This document shows positions 26,635 to 37,201 of a DNA stretch of 64,000 nt, piece by piece. A program made the position numbers and the translations under genes. The notes under the pieces are model-generated. The model was given only the letters and a program-made list of their open reading frames with translations. It made no database searches and was not told the origin of the DNA. Positions within the stretch are counted from its first letter, which is position 1, and each line of letters begins with the position of its first letter. The stretch lies in NCBI GenBank assembly GCA_049999765.1, contig JBNGIQ010009429.1:438737-502736 (forward strand), read 5' to 3'. Source of the DNA: Phaeoceros laevis (taxonomy: Eukaryota > Anthocerotophyta > Anthocerotopsida > Notothyladales).

Positions 26635-27012
26635 GCCACTGCTGCCGCGCCTGGCCATCACATAGAAATCATAAAAATGCGAAAAAGGGTTTGGTGAGAG
26701 GAGGGATAAGGGTTTATGGGAGTGGTCGAGGGAGGTTTATGGATATTTCCATTTTCACAGCTAAGGAACATAAAAGTGCAAACCAGTATAAGTGGAGTGT
26801 GGGAGAGATTCCCCTCTTTTGCCGGTAGAAAGGAAGAAAATTAATTTACAATGGTGCTTGGGCCGTTACAAGTCACGGAACCCAAGTTGTGTTAGGCTGC
26901 TTGCATGTACCGCTACAGTGGCCACACGAACTTTTGTGAAGGAGCCTCCAAAGAGCAAGGAAGGGGCTTTTGGGTTGCACAGTGATATGGTCTTGGGCTA
27001 CGAATTTGGGCG

Positions 27013-29137
27013 ATGAGGAGCTATAATCTTATGATGATGAGCAATTTCGGGCTGCGATTGTTTTGGTTCAGACCTAGAATGATTGATCCCTGGCTTCATG
27101 GACGGGCTTGCCTTCTTTGCTCTCTATCTTCAGTATCAAGTGGAGACAGGGCTCTTAGTGCATCTGCAACAGAAAGGCGACGAAGTGTTACCGAGAGTCA
27201 GGCGATGCGAAAGGCGCAGCTCATCCCAGAGGCACCTCCTCCTACCTCACAGCAGCTGGAGCTTCTTTACAACTTTCTGGTGGACAGGTACTCTGTCATT
27301 GTCAGCGTCTCACGGCCTGTTCGAGCCGTCTTCACCTGGTCTGTTGAGATGCTTAATTTTGTCGAATGGGCATGGGAGGATTTGTTGCAGGCAGTTCGTC
27401 TTGCACAATTGCACAAGTTGAAGGTTGGTGGTGCTTTTACTCCTTATTTATCGTCGATGGTGTGATGGCAGCAAACGCGTGGTGGTTTTGACAGGTGCCG
27501 GAGTGAGTACTGAATCTGGAATTCCCGATTATAGGAGGTGGGGTTCTATTCTCGCTCATTCCCAAGCAGTTTGACCTGGCTCTATATGGTGGGTGAGATG
27601 CGTTTTGCAAGCAGCTAAGGTCGTGCTTTGCTCATGTTGGCAGTCCAAATGGAGCATACAGCTCTGGGTTTAAGCCTATAACCCACCAAGTGAGCCTCCA
27701 CCCTTTACCTGCCATGGATTTCGAAGACGAAATTTCTATGTGATGTAGGTGACTTCGCTTTTCTGTACCCTTGAGTGCCTATGTGCTTTTAAGGATGGCA
27801 TTGTACACATGATGCTGTCTGCAGGAATTTGTCCGCTCAGCAGATAGCCGTAGAAGATATTGGGCAAGAAGCTATGCTGGTTGGTGTCGTTTTGCGGCTG
27901 CACAACCAGGTGCCACCCATCGAGCTCTTTTTCAGCTAGAGGCAAGGGGCTTTGTGACGGGTATGATTACCCAAAATGTCGATCGGTGAGTGTTTAGTCA
28001 TCACGCTGGCAAAGAAGTAGAATGCTGCAGACATTGGTGTTGTTGCCAACAAGCTGTCTTGGGACATGTTGACAGGCTTCATCATAAGGCTGGTAGCAAT
28101 CCGATAGAATTACACGGAACAACGCACCATGTAATCTGCTTAGACTGCGGAGACAGAACTAGCCGCTTTGACTTCCAAGAAAGGCTGAAAGAGCTCAACA
28201 TGGAGGTAAAAGACCTGCCTAAGAAAAAGTGTTAAGGTTGGAGAATTCTGTTGCATTTCTTGCTGCTGCTCACCTTTTTTCCTGTTTGCCACCAGTGGAG
28301 CCTGGCCTTGGAGGAGGTATTGACAGGCGAGGCGGGCCTAGGCTCGGATGCAAGTTTTGGAATGAGGCAACGTCCAGATGGGGATATTGAAATCGGAGAT
28401 GAGTTCCTCGATAAAGATAAATTCCACATTCCAGCCTGTGAGAACTGTGGCGGAACTTTAAAGCCTGATGTACGGTTTCTCCACTGTGGGTTAGACCTGC
28501 TGCATCTGTTAGCTTCGCTTGGCTGTCCTGGTTGAGTTCACCTTAGCTCGTCATGCCTGTCGCTGGCTTGTCACTGAGAAGTGCAGATTGTTCAGTCTTG
28601 CAGGAGTATCCTTACATTTCACGGTTCTTGAACTGCCTTTAGCCGTGACATGCAGGTGGTGCTTTTTGGTGACAATGTTCCTGCAGCACGAGTGCAGATG
28701 GCATTATCCACAGTGAAAGGGGCTGATGGGCTGCTAGTTGTTGGGTCCTCTCTGATGGTTCTATCAGCATTTCGGCTTGCACGGTATGAGCTCATTTTAC
28801 TTTCATGATGCATGAGACACATCCTCTTGTGCTTGATAGCTTCAGCATAGACTGTGCTTGTTCCTGTTGTAGAGCTGCTCACGAAGTCGGAGCTCCCATA
28901 GCTGTCGTGACCATCGGACCCACTCGAGCAGATGACTTCGTGTCGTTGAAAATCGAAGCTCGGTCTGGAGAGGTGACAATGATGAGCAGCATTTTGCTAG
29001 GGAATTCGCTTTTGTTGCATCCTGCAAATTACGGTAGGACGTAGGATATATCTCAAGACCGTGGACCTATCTTGTCTCTGCAGATTTTGTCCAGGCTCGT
29101 GGCAATAGGAAACTTGAGTGTACCCGCCGCACAGTAG
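27013..29137 (+). CDS. SRT2: Sirtuin SRT2 (class II, SIRT4-like NAD-dependent deacylase)
   Basis: An intact nine-exon gene of 377 residues, close to plant SRT2 length. Exons by eye: 27013-27287, 27472-27537, 27644-27689, 27825-27985, 28076-28205, 28296-28469, 28656-28783, 28873-28972, 29084-29137. All junctions are GT-AG and the phases add up to 378 codons. Sirtuin motifs are present: GAGVSTESGIPDYRSPNGAY for NAD binding, TQNVDRLHHKAGSNPIELHG with the catalytic His, and zinc ligands CLDCG and CENCG. KPDVVLFGDNV and VVGSSLMVLSAFRLA follow. The C-terminus ILSRLVAIGNLSVPAAQ matches plant SRT2. The N-terminal 60 residues are Arg/Ser-rich with few acids, compatible with a mitochondrial presequence (inference). 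It is the left member of the tandem duplication; its partner copy at 33-34 kb is dead. Confidence 0.93.
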
Positions 29138-30307
29138 TTCCAGGTTTGCACAGAAGTTCAAAACATTAGTGGCTACATATCTGCTCTGCCGTTCTGCGTA
29201 ACCTGGTTATGCTACACTGGACGTCATACTGAAGGCCTGTCACTTATCTGTGCTGCCGAATGATAAGTGGTCAGTTCTGAGCACAGGTCTGGTTGTTTGT
29301 GTGCTGCTGCCGGCACATGTGGGTCTCAAGCTGTGTGCCGTGCCAACGGGAGCAAGTGGCTGATGAGCGCCTCGCATTCTCCGGAGACACAAAGGTTTGT
29401 GCAAAAGTCAGGAGGTTGCTGCTGACCTTAGCTGGCTTTGTCTTTGTGGGCCTTTGAGAGGTACGTGAGGTTATTACTAAGCTAGCTTACTCGGCTGCGG
29501 TGTAAGCCGGATGCGGTGTATCTGGTGACAGGGGTGGCGGGCATGGCACTGCTCGTGCAGTGACAGGTTTTTTTCATCTGTTGTCTCTCAGGCAGGCTAA
29601 TTTAGGAAGCAACGGAGGGAGCAGTCAAAGGCGGTGGCAGGAAGTGCAAGCTGTGTGGTACCTTGTGTTCACAGGTGCCTATCCCGGCAGCAACCCTCAA
29701 CTGATATACAAATGCTGTTTCTCGAGGTTCTTGCAAGTTCCGAGTCGTGTGAAGCAAGTCCACCTGTTTTAGAGCAAACCATTCATCAGCAAATGCTCCA
29801 TACATCTGGATCAAGCATTGCAAATGGATCCACCATACATCAACCATACATCTGGATCAAGCATTGCAAATGGATCCACCATACATCAACCATATATCAG
29901 CAAATGCTCCATACATCTGGATCAACCATTTCCTGCCACGCTTACTTGATCGATTGCTCGCAATTTGTGTCGCCCTGAGAAGTTGGGGATCTCCAAATAG
30001 GAACCGGACGCTCCATATTCGAAGGACTTCATATCATGTCGGCTCAGAAATGGGGGCAGTACCTGTTCGAGGAGCACGGGCTGATACCCTTTGATTTCAT
30101 CAGGGGCGCTGGACTGCATCCGCTAGACGCGTTTATCAAGGTGGGCACCAAAGGTTGGATGAGCAACCGCCCCAAGATTGCTAAGCTGGGCAACGTCACG
30201 TTGATGAGGAGCGAAGATTTCGCGACTCTTATTTGGATGGGGTGGCTGTAAGGAGTGAGCATGAAAGATACCTGATACATGTATTGCTCTGCTTTTGGTT
30301 GTGACAG
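29138..30307. other. SRT2 3' flank; remnant of duplicated block
   Basis: The first 300 bases are clearly similar to 34170-34480 downstream of the broken SRT2 copy, so this is the shared 3' flank of the duplication. A 46-bp tandem duplication follows at 29799-29890. A 71-codon open frame at 30036-30251 (starting MSAQKWGQYLFEEHG) sits where AKR exon 1 would be expected but is unrelated to it. I do not recognise it. The last 60 bases resemble the AKR intron 1 end (ctcttttggttgtgacag type). Confidence 0.5.
29799..29890. repeat. 46-bp perfect tandem duplication
   Basis: Two identical adjacent 46-bp units (29799-29844, 29845-29890) are followed by a partial third unit carrying catacatctggatcaa. 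The unit itself contains catacatcaac/catacatctgg, hinting at older slippage. There is no coding role. Confidence 0.85.
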
Positions 30308-30566
30308 GTCGAGTTGTATCCTCACTGGAGGCAGGATGAATTGATGCAGTTCTTTCAGACCAAGGTATGCATGTGTCAGCTCATAAGTACTTTCCTGGCA
30401 GCAACTTGGAATTCACGGCTGGCTGCAGTACTCTGGAGAGGTTGAACCTGAGACGTCCAATGCTGCGGCTGCTTTCTCGAGAGATGTTTGGGCAACGCAC
30501 CAATGCTTCGGACTTCTGTCCACGGTTGCAGAAATTGCAGACCGCTTGAAAATGACACCTGCTCAG
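30308..30566 (+). pseudogene. AKR exon 2 fragment (broken aldo-keto reductase copy)
   Basis: This matches exon 2 of the intact aldo-keto reductase at 36365-36625, including the flanking intron ends (tttggttgtgacag before, gtatagcttgtg after). It starts VELYPHWRQDEL and ends KMTPAQ. It is 259 bases against 261 in the intact exon and carries internal indels around the VSAH residues, so the frame is lost. No exon 1 or exon 3 accompanies it. Similarity to the AKR intron stops near 30614, where coiled-coil sequence begins. Confidence 0.85.
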
Positions 30567-30960
30567 GTATAGCTTGTGACACCCCCTGATCCACATCATC
30601 CCTACCTATCTCGTCTTTTTCTGGAGGATGCTTCTCAACAAGCAGAGGAACACCAGCGATCTGCAAATCGCATCAAGAGCAAGTGGTTAAGTATTCAGAA
30701 AGGCTCTACAACTGGAGAGTCCCAGCTCTGTAGCTTTCCGGCTGAGCGCGCAGCTTGAAGCAGCTCAAGATGCGCTAGAGAAAGTCGGGACCAGTTTAGA
30801 AGCCAACGTTGTGGACCTTGAAAAGAAGTTGAACGAAGCAGCATCAAAAACTGCTGAGCATGCGGACAGGGAGGCGGATTTGAAAGCTCATGAGGAAGAA
30901 ACAGTTGCAAGATCGAAGGCAGCCCAAGATGAAGGACAAAATGCCAGGCCAGTTCAGAAT

Positions 30961-31006
30961 CAGGAGCAGGAAGAAAATATTCAAGAATATTTTCTTCCTG
31001 CTCCTG
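30961..31006. repeat. Perfect palindrome, 22-bp arms with 2-bp spacer
   Basis: The left arm (30961-30982, starting caggagcaggaag) is the exact reverse complement of the right arm (30985-31006), with only aa between. The left arm reads as normal coiled-coil sequence. The right arm reads a non-heptad peptide and ends in a stop at once, so it looks like an inserted inverted copy. Confidence 0.95.
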
Positions 31007-31579
31007 AACGATAGTGCTAGAATTGGAGAAAAGGACACAGGCCTCTGAAAGCCAAGTATCAGTCTTTGGAAGAACAATTGAAACTGATGAAGGAAAAAGA
31101 AAGGAGCTTGAGCACGAGGCCGAGGCCGACGCTGCTAAAGAGTACCAGGATAGCCGAAGTGAAAATCAGCGAGTTCAGGGCATCCTTACTTGCAGCTCAA
31201 ACTGAGGTTGACCAGCCGACCAAAGTATTTTCACCAGAAAGATGAACTTCACAAAGAAGGTTTAAAAGAGTTGGGCAACGCAGGAGGCAGGTATCAAACA
31301 ATTTCAAGAAAATATTGCAAGCCTACAGGCTGATCGGGTCATGCTTGTAGATCAACTCCTAATGATATGCATATGTATGCTCCAGCTTACAAAGATCATA
31401 ACACATGAGACAAGAGATGACTTTAGATCATGGAACCCATTAATTGAGGTGCCTTTGGTAGAGTGTGTTTTTGGCAAGGAAGCCAACCACATGGGATCTG
31501 TTTCCGATTAAGGTGTGTTCTCCTTAAGTACACTGGGTGACTGGGCATTGAAAGGCTGCGTTTTTAATAAAATTGTCGA

Positions 31580-31890
31580 GCGAGTATGGTAGCCAAAGTG
31601 GGAAGTGGGTTTTCGCACTTCACAAAGTGTGAAAGTGGGTTTTCGAAGTTCACAAAGTGGGAAACTTTGTGAACCCACCTTGTGAGAAGTGGGAAAGAAA
31701 GTATACTTTGTGGGAATATCCGCTTTCCCATATTCCCATACTTTCCCACTTTACAAAGTGAGGAAATCATGCTGGTTTTCCATTTTACAATGTGGGTAAA
31801 CGATTTTACAACAATATAGAGCTAACAAAAGGGAAAAAATAAGATTGCTAGACTATTCCCACATGGGAATTGTCTAGCAATCCCATGTGA
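31580..31890. repeat. Cluster of nested inverted repeats
   Basis: The stretch is built from permutations of cacaaagtgggaaa and its complement, such as gtgggaaactttgtg and a gtgggaaag...ctttcccac pair around 31,690-31,750. At its right end gattgctagac (from about 31,842) pairs exactly with gtctagcaatc. Between them the near-palindrome attcccacatgggaat could extend the hairpin. No ORF or RNA family was recognised. Confidence 0.75.
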
Positions 31891-32559
31891 TCTAGAGGCT
31901 GATATGCTGTCTGCAAAGGACCTGGCTGAATCACTTGGTTGAATCACTTGAAAACAAACTACGAGATGGATGGCACATGAAGAGCATGTGCTGTGCTTAA
32001 ACCCTCACTGAGGTAGCTGCTGCTGGAGAGTTCCAATGTTGAAACGGAAGCAAAATACAGGGAAGCTCCGCAACCACCAAATCTCGTGAAAGTGAGCTAC
32101 AGGAGTTGAAGGAATTATTTGCACAACTGACTGGAGGATGCTTCTCAACAAGCAGAGGAACACCACCGATTATGCATCTATAGTGCTTCTTCAATGAATG
32201 CTATGTACAATACTTATTTAAACAACGCCTCAAAATTGCCAACTCCTCAAAGAGTGCTTCCTATGGCTCAGCTGCGTTGTGTTCCCTCTTCACCTTAAGG
32301 TACAAAGGAACAAGTTGAAAGCCTGGATTAAGTGAATAAACAAGGTCCTAGATTCCAAACAAGGTAAGAAATCTATGATGACTGGTTGAGGATTTTGAGG
32401 ATTCTAACCTGAAGGAAGCTGACGATTGACGTAAAATTCCAGGCGTGGTGGAAAGCACTTCAATTTCGCACCAAGATTTGGGAGTTGCGCAACGATGATG
32501 CAACTCGCTTCCAGGTTAGGCTCCAGATGTGTCAGAAGTGCCTTACTTCTGCGGATATT

Positions 32560-32970
32560 GAGTTTCAAGCTCGAGAGATAGCCGTCCGCCCCTTGCCCTC
32601 CCTGATTTCCGAATGCAGTTCCTCCGGAATCGCGTGTAGGCAGGGGCCTGCGAGCGACCGGAAAGTGGCCAGGTGGTGTTGTTTTGAGGAATTGCATGCG
32701 CAAGGAGCGCTATGGTTGTGCACGAGGTGAGCAGTTGAACAGGAGGAGACGTCAATGGTGGAAGCTGGCGGGGTAACCAAGGGACCCTGAGCTGGAAGAT
32801 GAGACCTGAGGAAGCAGGCCGTTCCAAAATGGTGCGACGCGCGCGGGTGGAAGTGCTAACCCTATATTCCGCTCTGCGCCATCCTGTATAGCTCATCTGA
32901 GAATTGCAGCAGGTTGATTGGGGCACATCGGGAGGGGAATCCATGGGCCAGAAAGGGAACAATGGATACC
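32560..32970 (+). pseudogene. Duplicated AKR promoter and first 9 codons
   Basis: About 400 bases are strongly similar to 35030-35471, the promoter, leader and start of the intact aldo-keto reductase. The copy includes the ATG context and the first nine codons (MGQKGNNGY). Immediately after, near 32970, the sequence switches to SRT2 intron 1. The resulting frame would encode only six further residues before a stop, so it cannot make either protein. This is the junction of the tandem duplication. Confidence 0.85.
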
Positions 32971-34169
32971 CTTTATGGTTGATGGTATAATGGCAGCAAG
33001 CACGTGGTGGTTTTGGCAGGTGCTGGAGTGAGTGAATCTGGAATTCCCAATTATAGGAGGTGGGGTTACTGTTCGTTCCCATAAGCAGTTTGACATGGCC
33101 ATATATGGTGGATGATATGCATTCTGCAAGCAGTTAAGGTCGTGCTTTGCTCATGTTGGCAGAGTGAGCCTCCACCCTTCACCTGCCTTGGAAGAGAAAC
33201 TTTCTATGTGATGATGAGTGACTTTGCTTTTTCAGTACGCTTAGATGCTTATGTGCTTTTAAGGATGGAATTGTGCATATGATTCTGTCTTCATGAATCT
33301 GTCCAGCCAACAACTGTCTCTGGACATTATTGTTGTTGCCAACAAGCTATCTCGGGACCTGTTGACAGGCAAAGCTGGCTCGGATGGAAGTTTTGGAACG
33401 AGGCAACGTCCAAATGGGGATATTGAAATCGGAGATGAGTTCCTCGGTAACAATAAATTCCACATTCCAGCCTGTGAGGATTGTGGTGCGGCTTCAAAGC
33501 CTGATGTACGGTGCCTCCATGTGACTTGCTCCCGCTGCATCTGTTACCCCTGCTTGGCTGGACCTTGTTGAGTTCACCATAGCTCGTCATGCCCGACGCT
33601 GGCTTGTCACTGAGAAGTGCAGATTGTTCAGTCTTGGAGGACTGTCCTCCCATTTCAAGGTTTTTGAACTGGCTTTTCCTGTTGCATGCATATGGTGCTT
33701 TTTGGTGACAATGTTCCTGCAGCACGAGTGGAGATGGCATTATCAACAGTGAAAGGGGCTGATGGGCTGCTAGTTGTTGGGTCCTCTCTGAAGGTTCTAT
33801 CACCATTTCGGCTTGCACGTTATGCGCTGATTTGCTTTTGTGACGCATGGGACACACCCTCTTGTACTTGATAGCTGCAGCCCGGCCTGAGCTGGTAACC
33901 AATTCGCAGAGCTGCTGACGAAGTCGGAGCCCCCACAGCTGCTGTGAACATCGGACCCCCTCGAGCAGATGACTTTGTGTCGGTGAAAATCGGAGCTGGG
34001 TCTGGAGAGGTGACAATGATGAGCAGCATTCTGTCAGGGAATCTTGGCTTTTATTTCATCCTACGACTCACTGGAGGACATATCTCAAGACAGTGGACCT
34101 GTCTTGTCTCTGCAGATTTTGTCCAGGCTCTTGACGGTGGGAACCTTGAGTGTAGCCCCCGCACAGTAG
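32971..34169 (+). pseudogene. Broken SRT2 copy
   Basis: Similar to the intact SRT2 from the end of its intron 1 onward, but it has no exon 1. Exon 2 has lost three bases, turning GAGVSTESGIPDYR into GAGVSESGIPNYR and removing a Thr of the NAD-binding loop. Exon 3 is missing, leaving one base between its flanking splice signals. Most of exon 4 and all of exon 5, with the catalytic His and the first zinc Cys pair, are deleted. The deletion joins two ttgacaggc repeats. The exons for KPDV, LFGDNVPAARVEMA, GAPTAAVNIGP and the tail LSRLLTVGTLSVAPAQ survive with small changes. It cannot encode an active sirtuin. Confidence 0.9.
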
Positions 34170-35444
34170 TTCCAAGTTTTGCAAAGAAGCCTCTGTTTCA
34201 GATCAATAATGGTCTGCACTGCCGGTCTCCGTGGCCTGTTACAAATGGGCGTCATAGTGAAGGCCTGTTGAGTTATATGTACTGCTGCACGTTAGTGGTC
34301 GGAGGTGAGTACAGTTCTGGTTGTTTGTGTGCTGCTGCCGACCTACAGCAGCGCATGTGGGTTCCATACTGTGTGCCACTTTCTGACGTGCGTGCAGGGG
34401 TTGGGCAAGTGCTGATGAGCGTTTGGTCACACGTCGAAGACAAACAACGTTTTGTACAAAAGTCAGGAGGTAGCGGCTGACGTCGTTATGGGCCACAACA
34501 GCTGTAGATGCTGTCATAGAAAATTTGGAAGCACGTTTCTTTTGGAATTTTTCAATCTTCAGGTGCGCGGCTGGTATATCCTGCTTGGTGCTGGATTTCC
34601 AGCAGGCCATGACTGCCAGGCACATTCCGTCGCATGGCCGCATGTGAGGGCGTGATATGTCCAGAAATGTAAGCGCTCTCTCTTGTCCTTCGAGGTCTGT
34701 AGTTGGTCGAATCGTGTCTAGGAACTGTAGTCCGATGCAGATGAACACATTGTACTATTCTACTACCTGTACCTACCTGGCGACTTCGGGTTACCAGTAG
34801 CAACGATGGTTTTTACCCGCTACGCACCAGCTTGGATGGATGGCTGATACCAGCCTGATACGCCACGAAAACACGGTTGCCTGCTGAAATAGAAACGAGA
34901 ATTGGTGGTCGCGCGTGGCTGTGTTGGGGGGACTGGCACTAGGACGTAACATGTGTGACGAACCTGTTGTTCGGTCAAGTACATGCCATCCAGCAAGACT
35001 CGAGCCCCCTCCTTTCGAGTTCCAAGCTCCGGTGAGAGCCGTCCGCTCTTTGCCCTCGCACATTTCCGATTGCAGTTCCTTTGGAATCGCGTGTAGGCAG
35101 GGGCCTGCGAGCGATCGGAAGGCGGCCAGGAGGTGTTGGTTTGAGGAATTGCATGCGCAAGGAGCTCTATGGTTGTGCACGCATCACTGCTGTGTTTGAC
35201 ATGAGGTGAGCAGTTGAACAGGAGGAGACGTCGGTGGTGGGAAGCTGGCGGGCTGACCAAGGGACCGTGAGCTGGAAGATCAGTCCCGAGGAAGCAGGCC
35301 GGTCCAAAATGGTGGGACGCGCGCGGGTGGAAGTGCTAACCCTACATTCCGCTCTGCGCCATCCTGTATAAGTGAGCTCTGAGGCAGGGAGAATCGCAGC
35401 AGGTTGTTTGGGGCCTTGGCAATCCGCAGATCGGGAGGGAATCC
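34170..35444. other. Duplicated SRT2 3' flank, then AKR promoter and leader
   Basis: The part up to about 34,480 resembles the flank of the intact SRT2. From about 34,480 to 35,030 I see no gene. From about 35,030 the sequence is the AKR promoter region shared with 32,560-32,970. The two promoter copies differ by small indels, for example an extra gcatcactgctgtgtttgac near 35,182 and a ccttggcaatccgcag block near 35,413. These may mark either loss in the dead copy or gain here. Confidence 0.6.
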
Positions 35445-36964
35445 ATGGGCCAGAAAGGGAACAATGGATACTTTACCCTCAACACGGGTGGTCGAATTCC
35501 AGCTGTGGGGCTTGGGACCTGGGAAGCTGATGGTGTGTCTTGCAAGAAGGCTGTGGCTACAGCTTTGGACGTGGGGTACAGGCATCTGGATTGCGCACAT
35601 TTGTATGGCAACGAATTGGAGGTCGGGCAGGCTCTCCGGGAGGCGTTGAGTGGCCCCAAGCCCAAGCTCCGGCGGCAGGATGTGTTTATCACCTCAAAGC
35701 TCTGGTGTACCACCAATGCACCTAAGCGGGTAGAGGCCGCAGTGGAGTTGTCGTTGAAGAACCTAGGGCTGGCATACCTGGACTTGTATTTGCTTCACTG
35801 GCCAGTGATACCAGCTCTGGGGGATGCTACTGACCCTCCCAGTAGGAAACCAACCGGAGACTTGCTAATGAAGCCCTCTCGGCGAATCGAGTCCACTTGG
35901 CGGGCTATGGAGGGACTCGTCCAGAAGGGTTTGGTTAGAGCTATTGGACTCAGCAACTTCTCGGTCTCCCAAATTGAAGAAATTCTCAGCTTTGCAACCA
36001 TTGTGCCTGCTGTCAATCAGGTGAGGACCCATGCTCAACACTTCTGGGAATTGTGGCCCTTCCGTTTGCCTGAACCTTGGTGCAGACGAGCAGTTGACTA
36101 ATTGTGGGGTTTACTGTGGCAAAAACCTCGTAGTGGCTTGTTGGCTGGCTTCCTTCCTGCTCTTGCATACAATCCTTCAGATGTCGCTATGGCTTGTACG
36201 GCAGCATTGGACTCCGAACCTAGAAAGTGGTGGGCTTGTTCATGTGTGCCGGTTTCGAACAGTGACTCTTCTCGGAGCTTTAAGCAGTGGCTTTAAGCAG
36301 TGAGCGTGCCACTCCATGAAAGAAGCCTGATGAAGATTCGGTGCTCTCCTTTTGGTTGTGACAGGTCGAGTTGCATCCTTACTGGAGGCAGGATGAATTG
36401 ATACAGTTTTGTCAGTCCAAGGGTATTCATGTGTCAGCTCATACTCCGCTAGGAATTCCTGGCAGCAACTTGGAATTCACGGCTGGCTACATGTCTGGTG
36501 AAGATGAACCTGAAACCTCTAATGCCGCTGCTACCTTCTCGAGATCATGTTCTGTGCACGCACCCATGCTACGGACCTCTGTGGTCGCGGAGATTGCAGA
36601 CCGCTTGAAAAAGACACCTGCTCAGGTATAGCTTGTGCCCTGATCCACATTTCCATTGTTCCCTCAACATATCTCGTCTTTTTGGTCTTTTGAACATCTG
36701 TCCCACGAGGAACCATGACCATTCCTGCTGTGTGCACAGGTTATTTTGCGCTGGGGGGTACAAAGAGGTACGAGTGTGCTGCCTCGCAGTCTCAGACCTG
36801 ACCGTATTGCATCCAATTTCGACATTCTCAACTGGTCCTTGTCCGAGGACGATTGGAACAAGATCAATACCATGGAACCGCAACTTCGAATGATCGACAG
36901 TACCTTTTCTTATCACACTGAAGATGGACCTCTAGAAGCGGTCCCTGAGACCGAGGACGTTTGA
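35445..36964 (+). CDS. Aldo-keto reductase (NADPH-dependent, AKR superfamily)
   Basis: A three-exon gene of 353 residues: 35445-36020, 36365-36625 and 36740-36964, all in phase. It is a cytosolic-type (beta/alpha)8 oxidoreductase reducing aldehydes or sugar carbonyls with NADPH. The catalytic tetrad is visible: Asp and Tyr in DCAHLYGNE, Lys in TSKLW, His in LLHWP. The barrel core motifs [19 protein letters not shown] and [12 protein letters not shown] are present, as is the cofactor loop [15 protein letters not shown]. The segment after [16 protein letters not shown] is longer and more polar than in typical family members, and the C-terminus (ETEDV) is acidic. The nearest relatives I can recall are plant AKR4/mannose-6-phosphate reductase-like proteins, but the substrate cannot be told. 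It is the intact right-hand member of the duplicated SRT2-AKR block. Confidence 0.92.
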
Positions 36965-37201
36965 GGGATTTAGCTTGGCTTAGTAATAAGCTGAGACTAG
37001 ACATAAGCTGGCTCTTAGCTTCTACGGGACATCCAAAAACGGAGTAAGCTCTGTACCCCCTTGGGGTTGCAAGGGTTCCACCGTCTAAGAAAGTAAATCG
37101 GAAGAGAAATTTATTTATTTTATCGTGCTGAGACTGCTGAGTGCTAACAGCGGAAAGACTTGGAGCAACTTTAGGAGGGGGAACGTTCCAGCGTCCTCAA
37201 A

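Larger units (their letters stand above)
24358..27012. other. Gene-free region between divergent SNF2 and SRT2 genes
   Basis: This 2.65-kb stretch separates two divergently transcribed genes and must contain both promoters. It is AT-rich and repeat-laden. Imperfect copies of ttgaagatt cluster at about 25,140-25,230. A short direct repeat (acttttttaggcttggca) occurs at about 25,874-25,909. The 100-N gap and a 32-bp tandem duplication are listed separately. An isolated GGTTCGAATCC match (minus strand, about 26,017-26,027) looks like a tRNA T-loop or pol III B box, but no tRNA or A box accompanies it. No coding exon was recognised. Confidence 0.5.
30615..32200 (+). pseudogene. Decayed coiled-coil protein gene, two related fragments
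   Basis: Heptad-like, Glu/Lys/Ala-rich segments appear in shifting frames: LEDASQQAEEHQRSANRIK at about 30,622, LSAQLEAAQDALEKVGTS at about 30,735, then LEKKLNEAASKTAEHADREA. After a palindrome come LELEKRTQASESQVSV (31,018) and KISEFRASLLAAQTEVD. A second piece near 32,040-32,160 includes ESELQELKELFAQ and repeats the LEDASQQAEEHHR block, whose DNA is nearly identical to 30,619-30,655. Frameshifts and stops interrupt everything, so this is a dead gene or a set of fragments of a long coiled-coil protein. The family is not identifiable from this. Confidence 0.55.

Noticed and set aside
30036-30251. 71-codon frame MSAQKWGQYLFEEHG...
   Set aside because: Readable and hydrophobic/aromatic, but no family recognised and it sits in pseudogene debris; not called as a gene.
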